From NCBI GenBank assembly GCA_044464765.1, contig JBIQKZ010000002.1:62001-126000 (forward strand): 64,000 bases of DNA. Reading direction: 5' to 3'. The notes under the pieces are model-generated. The model searched no databases, was not told the DNA's origin, and saw nothing but the letters and a program-made list of their open reading frames with translations. Below are positions 25,848-34,907 of the stretch, piece after piece (the first letter of the stretch is position 1; each line of letters starts with the position of its first letter). A program made the position numbers and the translations under genes. The stretch is from JBIQKZ01 sp044464765. GTDB taxonomy: Bacteria > Pseudomonadota > Gammaproteobacteria > Burkholderiales > Burkholderiaceae_B.

Positions 25848-28193
25848 TCAGAAGCCGGTTCCGATCTGGAACTGGAACGCCTGCTTGTCGTCGCCTTCCT
25901 TGGAGTTCAATGCGCGGCCGAAAGACAACTCCAGTGGCCCCATGGGCGACTGCCATGACAAGCCCACACCGGCCGAGAAGCGCCATCCGCAAGGATCTTG
26001 AACCGAGTGCATGAAGCCGTCCATGCAGGTCATGCCGCCTGTGTTCGCGACCTGGCCGGCATCGGTGAACAGGAACCAGCGCAACGTGCGGTCGCGCGAG
26101 GCGCCCGGGAATGGCAGATACAGTTGCAAGTTGCCGACAATGCGGCGCGAGCCACCCAGGTAATCGCCCGTTCTGACGTCGCGCGGGCCCAGCGATGCGC
26201 CTTCGTAGCCGCGCACCGACCCGATGCCGCCGGCATAGACGTTCTTGATGACCGGGAAATCTTTTCCACCATAGGTGCGGCCCCAGTCGACCATGCCGTT
26301 GAATGCCAGGGTGAATGCACCGCCCAAGGGCAGGTAATACTGCTGCTGGGCGCTAAGCATGTAATACTTGAGATTGCCGGTGGACAAATCGGCGGACAGA
26401 CGGGTGTAACTGCCCGAATTGGGCGCAATGGCGCTGTCGCGGGTGTCTTTGGACCAGCCCACGTTGAAAATCAGTGAATTGGTTCTTCGGCCGTATTGGT
26501 CGACATAATCTTGATAGGCTTGTGGGGCGCGATAAAGATCAAGTGTGTTGTGCTCGAAACTGACGCCGGTGAAAACGCGGTCGTACTCGGAAATAGGCAC
26601 GCCGAAGTTCAAGCCTGCGCCCCATGCGGTTACGCGGTAGTCGCCTGAATACTCGTTGAAATCGCCGCGGGTTTCGTAGGGCGTGGTGCGCCGGTAGTAG
26701 ATCGACGTGGTCTTGCTGATGCCGTCGAGCGTCCAGTATGGATCGGTATGGGCAATGACCGCCGAGCGGTTGGTTTTACTGGTGTTGATCTGTAAAGACA
26801 AACTGTTGCCGCTGCCGAAAATATTGTCCTGACTGATACCCGCAGACAACATGACCTTTTCGGTCGAGCCGTAGCCCACGCCCAGGTTGATCAGCCCGGT
26901 GGGCTTTTCCTTGACATCGACGTTCACGTCGATCTGGTCGGCCGACCCGGGTACCGGCTCGGTGGTGACGTTGATTTCTGTAAAGTAACCCAGTCGGTCG
27001 ATACGGTCGCGCGATGTCTTGAGGCTATTGGAATCGTACCAGGCGGCCTCTTGCTGGCGCATTTCCCGGCGCACAACCTGGTCGCGTGTGCGGGTATTGC
27101 CACCGATCTGGATGCGGCGCACGTACACGCGCCGTCCGGGATCGACATAAAAGGTAAGCGCTGCCGTATGGTCTTCGCGATCGAGTTCGGGATTCGGGTT
27201 GACGTTGGCAAACGCATAGCCCAGCGTGCCCAGGTAGTCGGCGATGGCCTTGACCGTTTCATTCGTTTTGGCCGCCGAAAAGGTTTCGCCGGCCTTTACT
27301 TTGACCATGCCCTGAATTTCGTCATCCAGCCCCAGCAGGTCGCCTGCGAGCTTGACGTCACGCACGGTATAGGGTTGGCCTTCGTGCAGCGTCAGCGTAA
27401 TGTAGATATGCTCGCGGTTGGGCGATATAGTGACCTGCGGCGGCTCCATGGAAAACTCTAGATAGCCGCGATCCAGGTAATAAGAACGAATGCGTTCAAG
27501 GTCGCCCTCGAGCTTCTCGCGCGAGTATTTGTTCGTGCCGGTATACCAGGTCATCCAGCCGCCTGTGGTCAGGTCCATCTGATCCTGGAGCGTGCTGGAA
27601 GAAAATACCTTGTTGCCCACGAAGTTGATCTGGCTGATGGTGGCTTCATCGCCTTCAAAAATATCGAAGCTGATGCCAACCCGGTTGCGCGGCAAAGGCG
27701 TAATGATGGGGTTGATTTCCACGCCATACTTTCCGCTGGAAAGATACTGCTGCTTCAACTGAAATTCGGCCTGTTCCAGCAAGGCCTGGTCGAACACCCT
27801 GCCCGGGCCGAAACCGACGCCGGCCAATGCCTTGTTCAGGGCCGTCGCATCGAATGCACGCATGCCATTGAAGGTGACGGATGCGATGGTGGGCCGTTCG
27901 ACCACCTGAACCACCACCATGTCGTTTTCGGTGTCGATTTTCACATCGCTGAAGAAGCCTGTGGCATACAACTGCTGAACCGCCTGGCTGGCTTGCGCTT
28001 CGGTGAATTCCTGGCCCACCTTGACAGGCAAATAGCCAAATACGGTGCCCACGTCGACCCGCTGGACGCCCTCGACCCGAATGTCGCGCACGACAAACGG
28101 GGAAAACGCGTTGGCGATACCGGGCAACAGCAATGCTGTCAGCACGGCCGGCAGCACGCGCTTGGTAAAATTAAGTTTCCGGCGAAGCGACAT
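25848..28193 (-). CDS. bamA: Outer membrane protein assembly factor BamA
   Basis: 781 aa. A signal peptide ending near GIANA is followed by five POTRA domains (the first begins FVVRDIRVEGVQRVDVGTVF) and a 16-strand C-terminal barrel. The barrel carries the VRGY motif (GIGSVRGYEGASLG), and the terminal strand ends in QFQIGTGF with a final Phe, the usual outer-membrane signature. It folds and inserts beta-barrel proteins. It sits between rseP and the Skp-like gene, the conserved order. Confidence 0.97.
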   Translation of the reverse strand: MSLRRKLNFTKRVLPAVLTALLLPGIANAFSPFVVRDIRVEGVQRVDVGTVFGYLPVKVGQEFTEAQASQAVQQLYATGFFSDVKIDTENDMVVVQVVERPTIASVTFNGMRAFDATALNKALAGVGFGPGRVFDQALLEQAEFQLKQQYLSSGKYGVEINPIITPLPRNRVGISFDIFEGDEATISQINFVGNKVFSSSTLQDQMDLTTGGWMTWYTGTNKYSREKLEGDLERIRSYYLDRGYLEFSMEPPQVTISPNREHIYITLTLHEGQPYTVRDVKLAGDLLGLDDEIQGMVKVKAGETFSAAKTNETVKAIADYLGTLGYAFANVNPNPELDREDHTAALTFYVDPGRRVYVRRIQIGGNTRTRDQVVRREMRQQEAAWYDSNSLKTSRDRIDRLGYFTEINVTTEPVPGSADQIDVNVDVKEKPTGLINLGVGYGSTEKVMLSAGISQDNIFGSGNSLSLQINTSKTNRSAVIAHTDPYWTLDGISKTTSIYYRRTTPYETRGDFNEYSGDYRVTAWGAGLNFGVPISEYDRVFTGVSFEHNTLDLYRAPQAYQDYVDQYGRRTNSLIFNVGWSKDTRDSAIAPNSGSYTRLSADLSTGNLKYYMLSAQQQYYLPLGGAFTLAFNGMVDWGRTYGGKDFPVIKNVYAGGIGSVRGYEGASLGPRDVRTGDYLGGSRRIVGNLQLYLPFPGASRDRTLRWFLFTDAGQVANTGGMTCMDGFMHSVQDPCGWRFSAGVGLSWQSPMGPLELSFGRALNSKEGDDKQAFQFQIGTGF

Positions 28194-28249
28194 CCTGGGG
28201 GGTCCTTAGACGATCATCAAATGGTGAAGGATTGTACGGCACAATGCGG

Positions 28250-29590
28250 CTAACTGAAAAGCCGGGAAAAATCATTAAAGAAGGCTAAACCCATTAACGC
28301 AGCCAGCAAACCCAGGCCTACGCGCTGCCCGGTTTCAAGCCATTGGTCCGGAACGGGCTTGCCCCGGATGATTTCCAGTATGTAGTACATCAGGTGCCCG
28401 CCATCCAGCATGGGGATGGGCAGCAGGTTCAACACGCCGATACTAACACTGATTAAAGCCAGAAATCCGATGTAGGCAGCCAGACCGACACGGGCAGTCT
28501 GACCGGCGTAGTCGGCAATGGTGACCGGGCCACTGATGTTGCGCACCGACACATCCCCGGTAACCATGCGGCCCATCATTTTTAACGAGAACCAGACGGT
28601 GTCCACCGTGCGCTCGACGCCTCGCACGATGCTGTCGAGCAAACCGTAACGCACCGTTACCATGGGGAACTCTGCCCCCAGCATCACGCCGATGCGGCCG
28701 ATGCGGCTGCCGTCGGCTTCGGTATGGAGCTGAGGCGTTACCGTGACCTGCGTCTGCGTCCCATTGCGGGAAACGACCAGCACCAGAGGCTGCTCGGGCG
28801 CGTCTTTGATGAGACCGACCAGCTCAGTGGCGGATGGGTTACGCCGACCGTCAACCGCGATGATTTCATCGCCCGGCTGCAAACCGGCCTGCTCGGCCGC
28901 CGAGCCGCTGACCACCTGAGTAACTCTGGGCTGTGGTGTGGCCAGAGCCAGGCCGGTTTCCTTGAGAAGATCCCCACTGTCAGGCTCGATGGTTGCTCGC
29001 GGCACCGTAAGCGATCGTTCGGTGACTTGGCCTGTGGGGGTTTCCAGCCCCAGGGAAATGATTCCGCCCGAGGTGAGGGTGTCCATGAGGGCCCAACGCA
29101 CTTCCCCCCAGGACTGCACCGGGCTGCCATTGACGGCTTCTACCCGATCGCCGGCCTGAAGGCCCGCCTGGGCCGCCGGCGTGCCTGCTGCGGGCTGGGC
29201 CAGGATGGCGGCGGGTTCCTGCGTGCCCATCAGCCCGAGCAAACCATACAAGACAGCCGCCAGCAGGAGATTTGCCGCCGGGCCGGCCGCGACGATGGCA
29301 AATCGCTTGCCCACGCTTTTGCGGTTGAAGGCCTGGTCGGCATCCGCGCCGCCCGCTTCGGGTTGCGGGTCGTCAAGCATCTTGACGTAGCCGCCCAGGG
29401 GTATGGCGGACAAAGCCCATTCCGTGCCATTGCGATCGACACGCTTGAGCAACACTTTGCCGAAACCCACCGAGAAACGCAGCACCTTGACCCCGCAGCG
29501 ACGGGCAACCCAGTAGTGGCCGAACTCGTGGAAAGTGATCAGCAGCCCTAAAGCCACCGCAAAAGAGAGCAAGGTAAAAAGCATGGTCAT
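28250..29590 (-). CDS. rseP: Site-2 metalloprotease RseP
   Basis: 446 aa integral membrane protein. HEFGH lies in the first transmembrane segment (LLITFHEFGHYWVARR), and two PDZ domains sit in the middle (TPAAQAGLQAGDRVEAVNG and SAAEQAGLQPGDEIIAVDG). The third zinc ligand region is LLPIPMLDGGH near the C-terminus. It makes the intramembrane cut in the anti-sigma factor of the envelope stress response. Two ATGs six bases apart are possible starts. Confidence 0.96.
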   Translation of the reverse strand: MTMLFTLLSFAVALGLLITFHEFGHYWVARRCGVKVLRFSVGFGKVLLKRVDRNGTEWALSAIPLGGYVKMLDDPQPEAGGADADQAFNRKSVGKRFAIVAAGPAANLLLAAVLYGLLGLMGTQEPAAILAQPAAGTPAAQAGLQAGDRVEAVNGSPVQSWGEVRWALMDTLTSGGIISLGLETPTGQVTERSLTVPRATIEPDSGDLLKETGLALATPQPRVTQVVSGSAAEQAGLQPGDEIIAVDGRRNPSATELVGLIKDAPEQPLVLVVSRNGTQTQVTVTPQLHTEADGSRIGRIGVMLGAEFPMVTVRYGLLDSIVRGVERTVDTVWFSLKMMGRMVTGDVSVRNISGPVTIADYAGQTARVGLAAYIGFLALISVSIGVLNLLPIPMLDGGHLMYYILEIIRGKPVPDQWLETGQRVGLGLLAALMGLAFFNDFSRLFS

Positions 29591-29627
29591 CCTGGCTGCC
29601 GGAGCCGCCGGTGCGGCCGCAACAGCA

Positions 29628-30827
29628 TTATTTTATCAGGCAATACTCGGACGCAAGGCGGCGTGCCTGGGCGTCCAGGGCCAGCACGTCGTCCAGCGAT
29701 TCCAGAGCGGCCGTCGGCAGGCCCGCCATCTTGCCAAGACAACGCTCGATGACATGGGCTATATCGGTAAACCCAATTTTTCGTTTCAGGAAACAGTCAA
29801 CCGCAATCTCGTTGGCGGCGTTTAGCGTAACGCAAGCGTTCTGCCCCGCCTGCAAGGCATCGAAAGACAGCCGTAGACACGGAAAGCGCAGTAGGTCGGG
29901 CTCTTCGAAGTCGAGCCGGCCCAGGGCGGTAAGGGCCAACAGCCCCACCCCGCTATCGATACGGTCGGGAAAACCCAGGCCATAGGCGATCGGTGTGCGC
30001 ATGTCGGGCTGGCCCAATTGCGCCAGGATGGACCCGTCGTCGTACTCGACCATGGAATGCACAACGCTTTGCGGGTGAATAACCACCTGGATGCGCTCGA
30101 TGGGCATGGCGAACAGCCAATGCGCTTCGATGACTTCGAGCCCCTTGTTGAGCATGGTGGCGGAGTCGACAGAAATCTTTCGCCCCATGCTCCAGTTGGG
30201 GTGTGCGCACGCCTGATCGGGCGTGACATGCGCCAAGCGTTCAATGGCCGTGGTGCGAAACGGCCCACCCGATGCGGTAAGCAGCAGGCGCCGCACGCCT
30301 TGGGCAGGCGCCGCGGGGGCAGCGGCCCGATCGGTATGGGGCAAACACTGAAAAATGGCATTGTGTTCGCTGTCGATGGGCAACAGTTCGGCCCCGTGCT
30401 CGCGAACCGCTCGCATGAACAGACTGCCCGCCGCGACCAGAGCCTCTTTGTTGGCCAGCAAGATACGTTTGCCGGCGCGAGCGCCGGCCAACGCCGACGG
30501 CAGCCCCGCCGCCCCGACAATGGCGGCCATTACCGTGTCTACATGCGTATCGGCGGCGGTGTGCTCGAGCGCCGACGCTCCGACACGGATTTCCGGCATG
30601 GGGCGCCCGCTTGGCCAGGCCTGCACAAACCGCTTGCGCGCGGCGTCGTCGGGTACGCAGACAACAGCTGCACCGGTTTGCAACGCCTGCTGCGCCAACA
30701 GCTCGATCCGGCTGTGGGCGGACAAGGCAAATACCGACAAGGCGTGGGGATGGCGTGCGATAACGTCCAGGGTATTGACTCCGATGGAGCCGGTAGACCC
30801 CAAGACACAGACACGCTGGGTTTTCAT
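29628..30827 (-). CDS. dxr: 1-deoxy-D-xylulose 5-phosphate reductoisomerase
   Basis: 399 aa. The NADPH motif GSTGSIGVNTLDVIARHP opens the protein. Active-site blocks are LANKEALVAAGSLFM, LPIDSEHNAIFQCL (metal and substrate binding), LTASGGPFR, HPNWSMGRKISVDSATMLNKGLEVIEA and the flexible-loop Trp-Ser-Met. It catalyses the first committed step of the MEP isoprenoid pathway. Its stop region lies 37 bp from rseP, and its ATG overlaps the cdsA stop by 4 bp. Confidence 0.97.
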   Translation of the reverse strand: MKTQRVCVLGSTGSIGVNTLDVIARHPHALSVFALSAHSRIELLAQQALQTGAAVVCVPDDAARKRFVQAWPSGRPMPEIRVGASALEHTAADTHVDTVMAAIVGAAGLPSALAGARAGKRILLANKEALVAAGSLFMRAVREHGAELLPIDSEHNAIFQCLPHTDRAAAPAAPAQGVRRLLLTASGGPFRTTAIERLAHVTPDQACAHPNWSMGRKISVDSATMLNKGLEVIEAHWLFAMPIERIQVVIHPQSVVHSMVEYDDGSILAQLGQPDMRTPIAYGLGFPDRIDSGVGLLALTALGRLDFEEPDLLRFPCLRLSFDALQAGQNACVTLNAANEIAVDCFLKRKIGFTDIAHVIERCLGKMAGLPTAALESLDDVLALDAQARRLASEYCLIK

Positions 30828-31687
30828 GGCGCGCCTGTTCCCGTCAATAAAAGCGCCAGGGGCGCCACAGGCAACAAGGCGTCAATACGATCGTAGACGC
30901 CGCCATGGCCGGGCAGCAGATGGCTGGAATCCTTCACCCCCGCCCTTCGCTTCAGCAGGGATTCGAACAAATCGCCGATGATCGACAAAGCGGCCAAGGC
31001 AATCGTGACCAGAATCAGGCCGAACCAGGACCAACGATCGAGCAGTGCCTGCCCGAAGCTGCCTTCCCAGCCCGTGCTTATGGCTACCCACACGACGGCG
31101 GCGACCATGCCTCCCATGGCGCCTTCCCAGGTTTTACCCGGGCTGACCCTGGGCGCCAGCTTGCGGCGCCCGAAGGCCCTGCCCGTAAAGTAGGCCGCGA
31201 TATCCGCGCACCAGACCAACGCCAGCAGCGACACCAGAAACCAGGCCCCATGCGCCAGGAACATTTGCACCAGCGCCGCCCAGGCCGCCCACACGGCCAG
31301 CACGGCAAAGATGCTTAGGGCCAGGCCCTGTGAACGGCCGTTGACCTTGCCCTGGACCACCAGGGCCGTCGCCCCGATCACCCACAACACAGCCACGACC
31401 AGGATCAGCCATTGGTTGGTGAGGCCTGGCACCACGTCGCCCGGTCGATAACCGGGAAAATCGGTGACCCGCCATAGAAGAACGCCTATGAGAATCGCCA
31501 ACCCCACTGCAACAATGGCCGGCACCGGAACGCCCTGTTCCGGCCACGTAAGGCGCAACCACTCCCAGAGCGCGCACGCCGCCGCCAAAGCCAGCAAAAT
31601 GACTAACGGCCAGGGGCTGGTTGCCAGCAACGCTGCCAACAGCACCGCCAACAAGATCACTGCGGTAATAAGGCGTTGCCCCAGCAT
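30824..31687 (-). CDS. cdsA: Phosphatidate cytidylyltransferase
   Basis: 287 aa polytopic membrane protein. Hydrophobic helices alternate along its length, and the C-terminal family signature is LFESLLKRRAGVKDSSHLLPGHGGVYDRIDAL. It makes CDP-diacylglycerol from CTP and phosphatidate in the inner membrane. It is 18 bp downstream of uppS and overlaps dxr, as in other proteobacteria. Confidence 0.96.
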   Translation of the reverse strand: MLGQRLITAVILLAVLLAALLATSPWPLVILLALAAACALWEWLRLTWPEQGVPVPAIVAVGLAILIGVLLWRVTDFPGYRPGDVVPGLTNQWLILVVAVLWVIGATALVVQGKVNGRSQGLALSIFAVLAVWAAWAALVQMFLAHGAWFLVSLLALVWCADIAAYFTGRAFGRRKLAPRVSPGKTWEGAMGGMVAAVVWVAISTGWEGSFGQALLDRWSWFGLILVTIALAALSIIGDLFESLLKRRAGVKDSSHLLPGHGGVYDRIDALLPVAPLALLLTGTGAP

Positions 31688-31705
31688 TAAAGGAATTCCT
31701 GTCTG

Positions 31706-32467
31706 CTATTTAATTGATTCGGCGAGCTGCGCGCTGGTGCGGCCAAACCGCCGTTCGCGGGTGCGATACCACTTAAACGCGGCATCGATTTCCTTGGCGC
31801 CGAAATCAGGCCAGTAGTCGTCGGTGAAATACAGCTCAGTATAGGCCAGCTGCCAAACAAGAAAATTGGAAATGCGCTGCTCGCCGCCTGTCCGGATGAA
31901 TAAATCGGGCTCCGGCGCCCAGGCCATGGAAAGGTGCTTGCCCAAAGCCCGTTCCAGCTCGTCGTGAGGCAGGGAGGACAGATCAGCCTTCTCGGCGGCC
32001 ACCCGCTGCATCGCCTGGAGAATATCCCAGCGGCCGCCATAATTGGCCGCGATAGTGAGATTGAGTGCTTGGTTGTGAGCGGTACGCGCCTCGGCTTGGC
32101 GAATCAAATCTTGAAGCCGTGGCTCGAATGCCGACAAATCGCCAATAACACGCAAGCGCACGCCCTGCTCGTCGAGCCTATCGACTTCTTTTTCAAGCGT
32201 CTGCACAAACAGACGCATCAACAGAGACACTTCTTCCTGTGGCCGACGCCAGTTCTCGGAGCTGAAAGCGAACAGGGTAAGGTATTGGACGCCTCGCCGG
32301 CCGCAGGCTTCGACCACACGCCGCACCGACTGAACGCCGCGCGCATGGCCTGCCGTGCGAGGAAGGAAACGCTTGGTTGCCCAGCGTCCATTTCCGTCCA
32401 TGATGATCGCGACATGCCGTGGCGCGTCGGAACTGTCGGGAATGGAAAGCGTGGAGCTGGTGTGCAT
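31706..32467 (-). CDS. uppS: Isoprenyl transferase (undecaprenyl diphosphate synthase)
   Basis: 253 aa. The catalytic Asp is in VAIIMDGNGRWATKR, followed by GHARGVQSVRRVVEACGRRGVQYLTLFAFSSENW and the C-terminal DLFIRTGGEQRISNFLVWQLAYTELYFTDDYWPDF. It elongates farnesyl diphosphate to undecaprenyl diphosphate, the carrier lipid for peptidoglycan and O-antigen. Neighbours frr and cdsA fit the conserved superoperon. Confidence 0.97.
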   Translation of the reverse strand: MHTSSTLSIPDSSDAPRHVAIIMDGNGRWATKRFLPRTAGHARGVQSVRRVVEACGRRGVQYLTLFAFSSENWRRPQEEVSLLMRLFVQTLEKEVDRLDEQGVRLRVIGDLSAFEPRLQDLIRQAEARTAHNQALNLTIAANYGGRWDILQAMQRVAAEKADLSSLPHDELERALGKHLSMAWAPEPDLFIRTGGEQRISNFLVWQLAYTELYFTDDYWPDFGAKEIDAAFKWYRTRERRFGRTSAQLAESIK

Positions 32468-32503
32468 GGGCGGAAATCGGAAGGAAGCCGTGGAGAAGAC
32501 GGC

Positions 32504-33064
32504 TTAAACCGTCATGATCTCGGCTTCCTTCTGGGAAACCAGCTTGTCGATTTCAACGACATTTCGATCCGTAAGCTTTTGCACCTCGTCTTGCATGCGG
32601 CGCTCGTCGTCTTCGGAAATTTCCTTGTCCTTGACCAGCTTCTTGAGCGTGTCGTTGGCGTCGCGGCGAACGTTGCGCACCGCCACTTTGGCGTCTTCGC
32701 CCTCGCCTCGAACAATCTTGGTCAGGTCGCGACGGCGCTCTTCGGTCAGCGCCGGCATGGGAACGCGGATCGTATCGCCCATGGAAACCGGGTTCAGACC
32801 CAGATCGGAATCGCGCACGGCCTTCTCGATGGGGCCGGCCATATTCTTTTCGTAGGGTTGGATACTGAGCGTGCGCGCGTCGATAACATTGACGTTGCCG
32901 ACCTGGCTGACCGGAACGGGCGAGCCGTAGTATTCCACCTGAACGTGGTCCAGTATGCCGGCATGAGCGCGGCCTGTACGAATTTTGGCCAAATTGGCTT
33001 TCAAGGCATCAAGACTTTTCGTCATGCGCTCGTCGGCGGATTTTTTAACGTCGGAAAGACTCAT
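32504..33064 (-). CDS. frr: Ribosome recycling factor
   Basis: 186 aa, the standard length. The three-helix-bundle core is evident (MTKSLDALKANLAKIRTGRAHAGILDHV, NVNVIDARTLSIQPYEKNM, GDTIRVPMPALTEERRRDLTKIVRGEGEDAKVAVRNVRRDAN). With EF-G it splits post-termination ribosomes. It follows pyrH after 12 bp. Confidence 0.97.
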   Translation of the reverse strand: MSLSDVKKSADERMTKSLDALKANLAKIRTGRAHAGILDHVQVEYYGSPVPVSQVGNVNVIDARTLSIQPYEKNMAGPIEKAVRDSDLGLNPVSMGDTIRVPMPALTEERRRDLTKIVRGEGEDAKVAVRNVRRDANDTLKKLVKDKEISEDDERRMQDEVQKLTDRNVVEIDKLVSQKEAEIMTV

Positions 33065-33076
33065 TACTGTTCCTTA

Positions 33077-33793
33077 TCAAACGTGAACCAAGGTGCCTTC
33101 ATCCTCGCCCTGCACCACACGCTTGAGCGCGCCGGGTTTATTGATGGAAAACACCTTGATCGGCAACTTTTGGTCGCGGCACAACGCAAACGCCGTTGCG
33201 TCCATGACATCGAGACGCCGGACGATGGCTTCGTCGAAGCTGATGCGCGTATAACGCGTGGCCGATGGATCTTTATTGGGGTCGGCCGTATAAATACCGT
33301 CGACCTTGGTGGCCTTGATCACGATTTCGGCGCCGATTTCGGCGCCGCGCAATGCTGCGGCAGTATCGGTCGTAAAAAACGGATTGCCTGTGCCGGCCGC
33401 AAAGACGACAACCTTGCCTTCTTCGAGGTAGCGCAACGCTTTGGGCCGAATGTAGGGCTCGACCACCTGGTCGAGATTCAAGGCGGACTGAACCCGGGTA
33501 TCGACACCGCGATGCTTCAAGGCATCTTGCAAGGCCAGGGCATTCATGACCGTGGCCATCATCCCCATATAGTCGGCTGTGGCGCGATCCATGCCCTGGG
33601 CGCCCGGCGCAACACCGCGAAAGATGTTGCCGCCGCCGATCACGATGGCCAGCTCGATGCCGAGCGCGGCAACCTCGGCGATTTCTTCAGTCATGCGCAA
33701 GATGGTTGCGCGATTGATCCCAAACGCGTCCTCACCCATCAGCGCTTCGCCGGAGAGTTTAAGAAGTACGCGCTTATACGATCTGGTGGTCAT
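33077..33793 (-). CDS. pyrH: UMP kinase
   Basis: 238 aa from the ATG at 33793 (MTTRSYKRVLLKLSGEALMG). An in-frame extension upstream runs through the intergenic hairpin and is rejected. Amino-acid-kinase fold blocks are IGGGNIFRG, DYMGMMATVMNALALQD, GNPFFTTDTAAALRGAEIGAEI and TKVDGIYTADPNKDPSATRY. It phosphorylates UMP to UDP. It sits between tsf and frr, the conserved position. Confidence 0.97.
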   Translation of the reverse strand: MTTRSYKRVLLKLSGEALMGEDAFGINRATILRMTEEIAEVAALGIELAIVIGGGNIFRGVAPGAQGMDRATADYMGMMATVMNALALQDALKHRGVDTRVQSALNLDQVVEPYIRPKALRYLEEGKVVVFAAGTGNPFFTTDTAAALRGAEIGAEIVIKATKVDGIYTADPNKDPSATRYTRISFDEAIVRRLDVMDATAFALCRDQKLPIKVFSINKPGALKRVVQGEDEGTLVHV

Positions 33794-33830
33794 GGATGGC
33801 TTCCGGTTAACAGTCCAACGAAAGTGTAAA

Positions 33831-33867
33831 CCAGGCCCGGCATCCGTGGTGGATGAACCGGGCCTGG
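33831..33867 (-). terminator. Strong hairpin between tsf and pyrH
   Basis: CCAGGCCCGG (33831-33840) pairs perfectly with CCGGGCCTGG (33858-33867), and inside it CATCC pairs with GGATG. On the transcribed minus strand it is followed only by GTTTACACTTT, not a clean U-run. It may be a partial terminator or an mRNA-stability element that lowers pyrH expression relative to tsf. Confidence 0.55.
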
Positions 33868-33887
33868 CAAGGCCGCAAACGCGAAAA

Positions 33888-34763
33888 TCAGGCGTTGCCG
33901 GCGGCGGCGGCGACTTCAGCGGCGAAGTCTTCAGACTTTTTCTCGATGCCTTCACCCACGACATACAGCGCAAAACGCGTAATGCCGGCGCCCTTTTCCT
34001 TGAGCATTTGCTCGACCGATTGCTTGTCGTTCTTGACGAAAGGCTGGGACAACAACGTGACTTCCTTCAGGAACTTCTGGACGGAACCTTCGACCATCTT
34101 AGCGACGATTTCAGCGGGCTTGCCCGATTCAGCCGCCTTCTGGGCGGCCACTGAACGTTCGGCTTCGATGTCGGCGGCGTCCACACCGCTTGCGTCGAGC
34201 GCACGCGGCTTGGTTGCCGCGATATGCATGGCCAGGTCCTTGCCGGTTTCATCGGGGCCGGTAAACTCGACCAACACGCCGATCTTGCCGCCATGCACGT
34301 AGCTGGCCAGCTTGTCGGTGGTTTCGTAGCGCTGAAAACGGCGCACGGAAATATTTTCGCCGATTTTTCCAACCAGGGCCGAACGCGTGCTTTCAACCGT
34401 ACCCTCGCCCATGGGCAGCTCGGACAAGGCAGCCACGTCGGCCGGATTCTTGTCGGACACAAGCTTCGCCAGTTGGTCGATGAATCCGATGAAATCGTCG
34501 TTCTTGGCAACAAAGTCGGTTTCGCAGTTTACTTCGATGACGGCGCCCTGCTTTGCATCGGGAGCGATATACAGGCCGATCAGCCCTTCAGCGGTAACGC
34601 GGCTGGCGGCCTTGCTGGCCTTGCTGCCCAGTTTGACGCGCAATAGTTCTTCGGCGCGCGCCAAATCGCCGTCGGCCTCGGTCAGTGCCTTCTTGCATTC
34701 CATCATGGGCGCGTCGGTTTTCTCGCGCAGTTCTTTAACCATCGATGCTGTGATTTGAGCCAC
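33888..34763 (-). CDS. tsf: Translation elongation factor Ts
   Basis: 291 aa. The N-terminal UBA-like domain is ITASMVKELREKTDAPMMECKKAL, then EVNCETDFVAKNDDF, the core dimerisation domain, MHIAATKPRAL and the C-terminal module QPFVKNDKQSVEQML. It recycles EF-Tu by releasing GDP. Located between rpsB and pyrH as in most bacteria. Confidence 0.97.
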   Translation of the reverse strand: MAQITASMVKELREKTDAPMMECKKALTEADGDLARAEELLRVKLGSKASKAASRVTAEGLIGLYIAPDAKQGAVIEVNCETDFVAKNDDFIGFIDQLAKLVSDKNPADVAALSELPMGEGTVESTRSALVGKIGENISVRRFQRYETTDKLASYVHGGKIGVLVEFTGPDETGKDLAMHIAATKPRALDASGVDAADIEAERSVAAQKAAESGKPAEIVAKMVEGSVQKFLKEVTLLSQPFVKNDKQSVEQMLKEKGAGITRFALYVVGEGIEKKSEDFAAEVAAAAGNA

Positions 34764-34876
34764 GATTTTCTCCAGTACGTTAAAACATGCCCCGGGTGGA
34801 CCGAGGCATAAGCGGGCAGATTAATGTGCTAATGTGCCATGCGGTCGCCGTGGCCCCAACAGGCCAAGGCAGACCG

Positions 34877-34899
34877 CGCCCGGACGAACTATCCGGGCG
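34877..34899 (-). terminator. Hairpin just after rpsB
   Basis: CGCCCGGA (34877-34884) pairs with TCCGGGCG (34892-34899) around a 7-nt loop, starting 9 bases after the rpsB stop on the minus strand. No U-run follows. It is probably a 3'-protecting or attenuating structure in the 144-bp rpsB-tsf gap. Confidence 0.4.
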
Positions 34900-34907
34900 A
34901 AGCGCGA

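Noticed and set aside
31934..33829. Plus-strand open frame of about 631 codons running over uppS, frr and pyrH
   Set aside because: It crosses three well-supported genes and their gaps and shows no domain. It is a shadow of their codon use.
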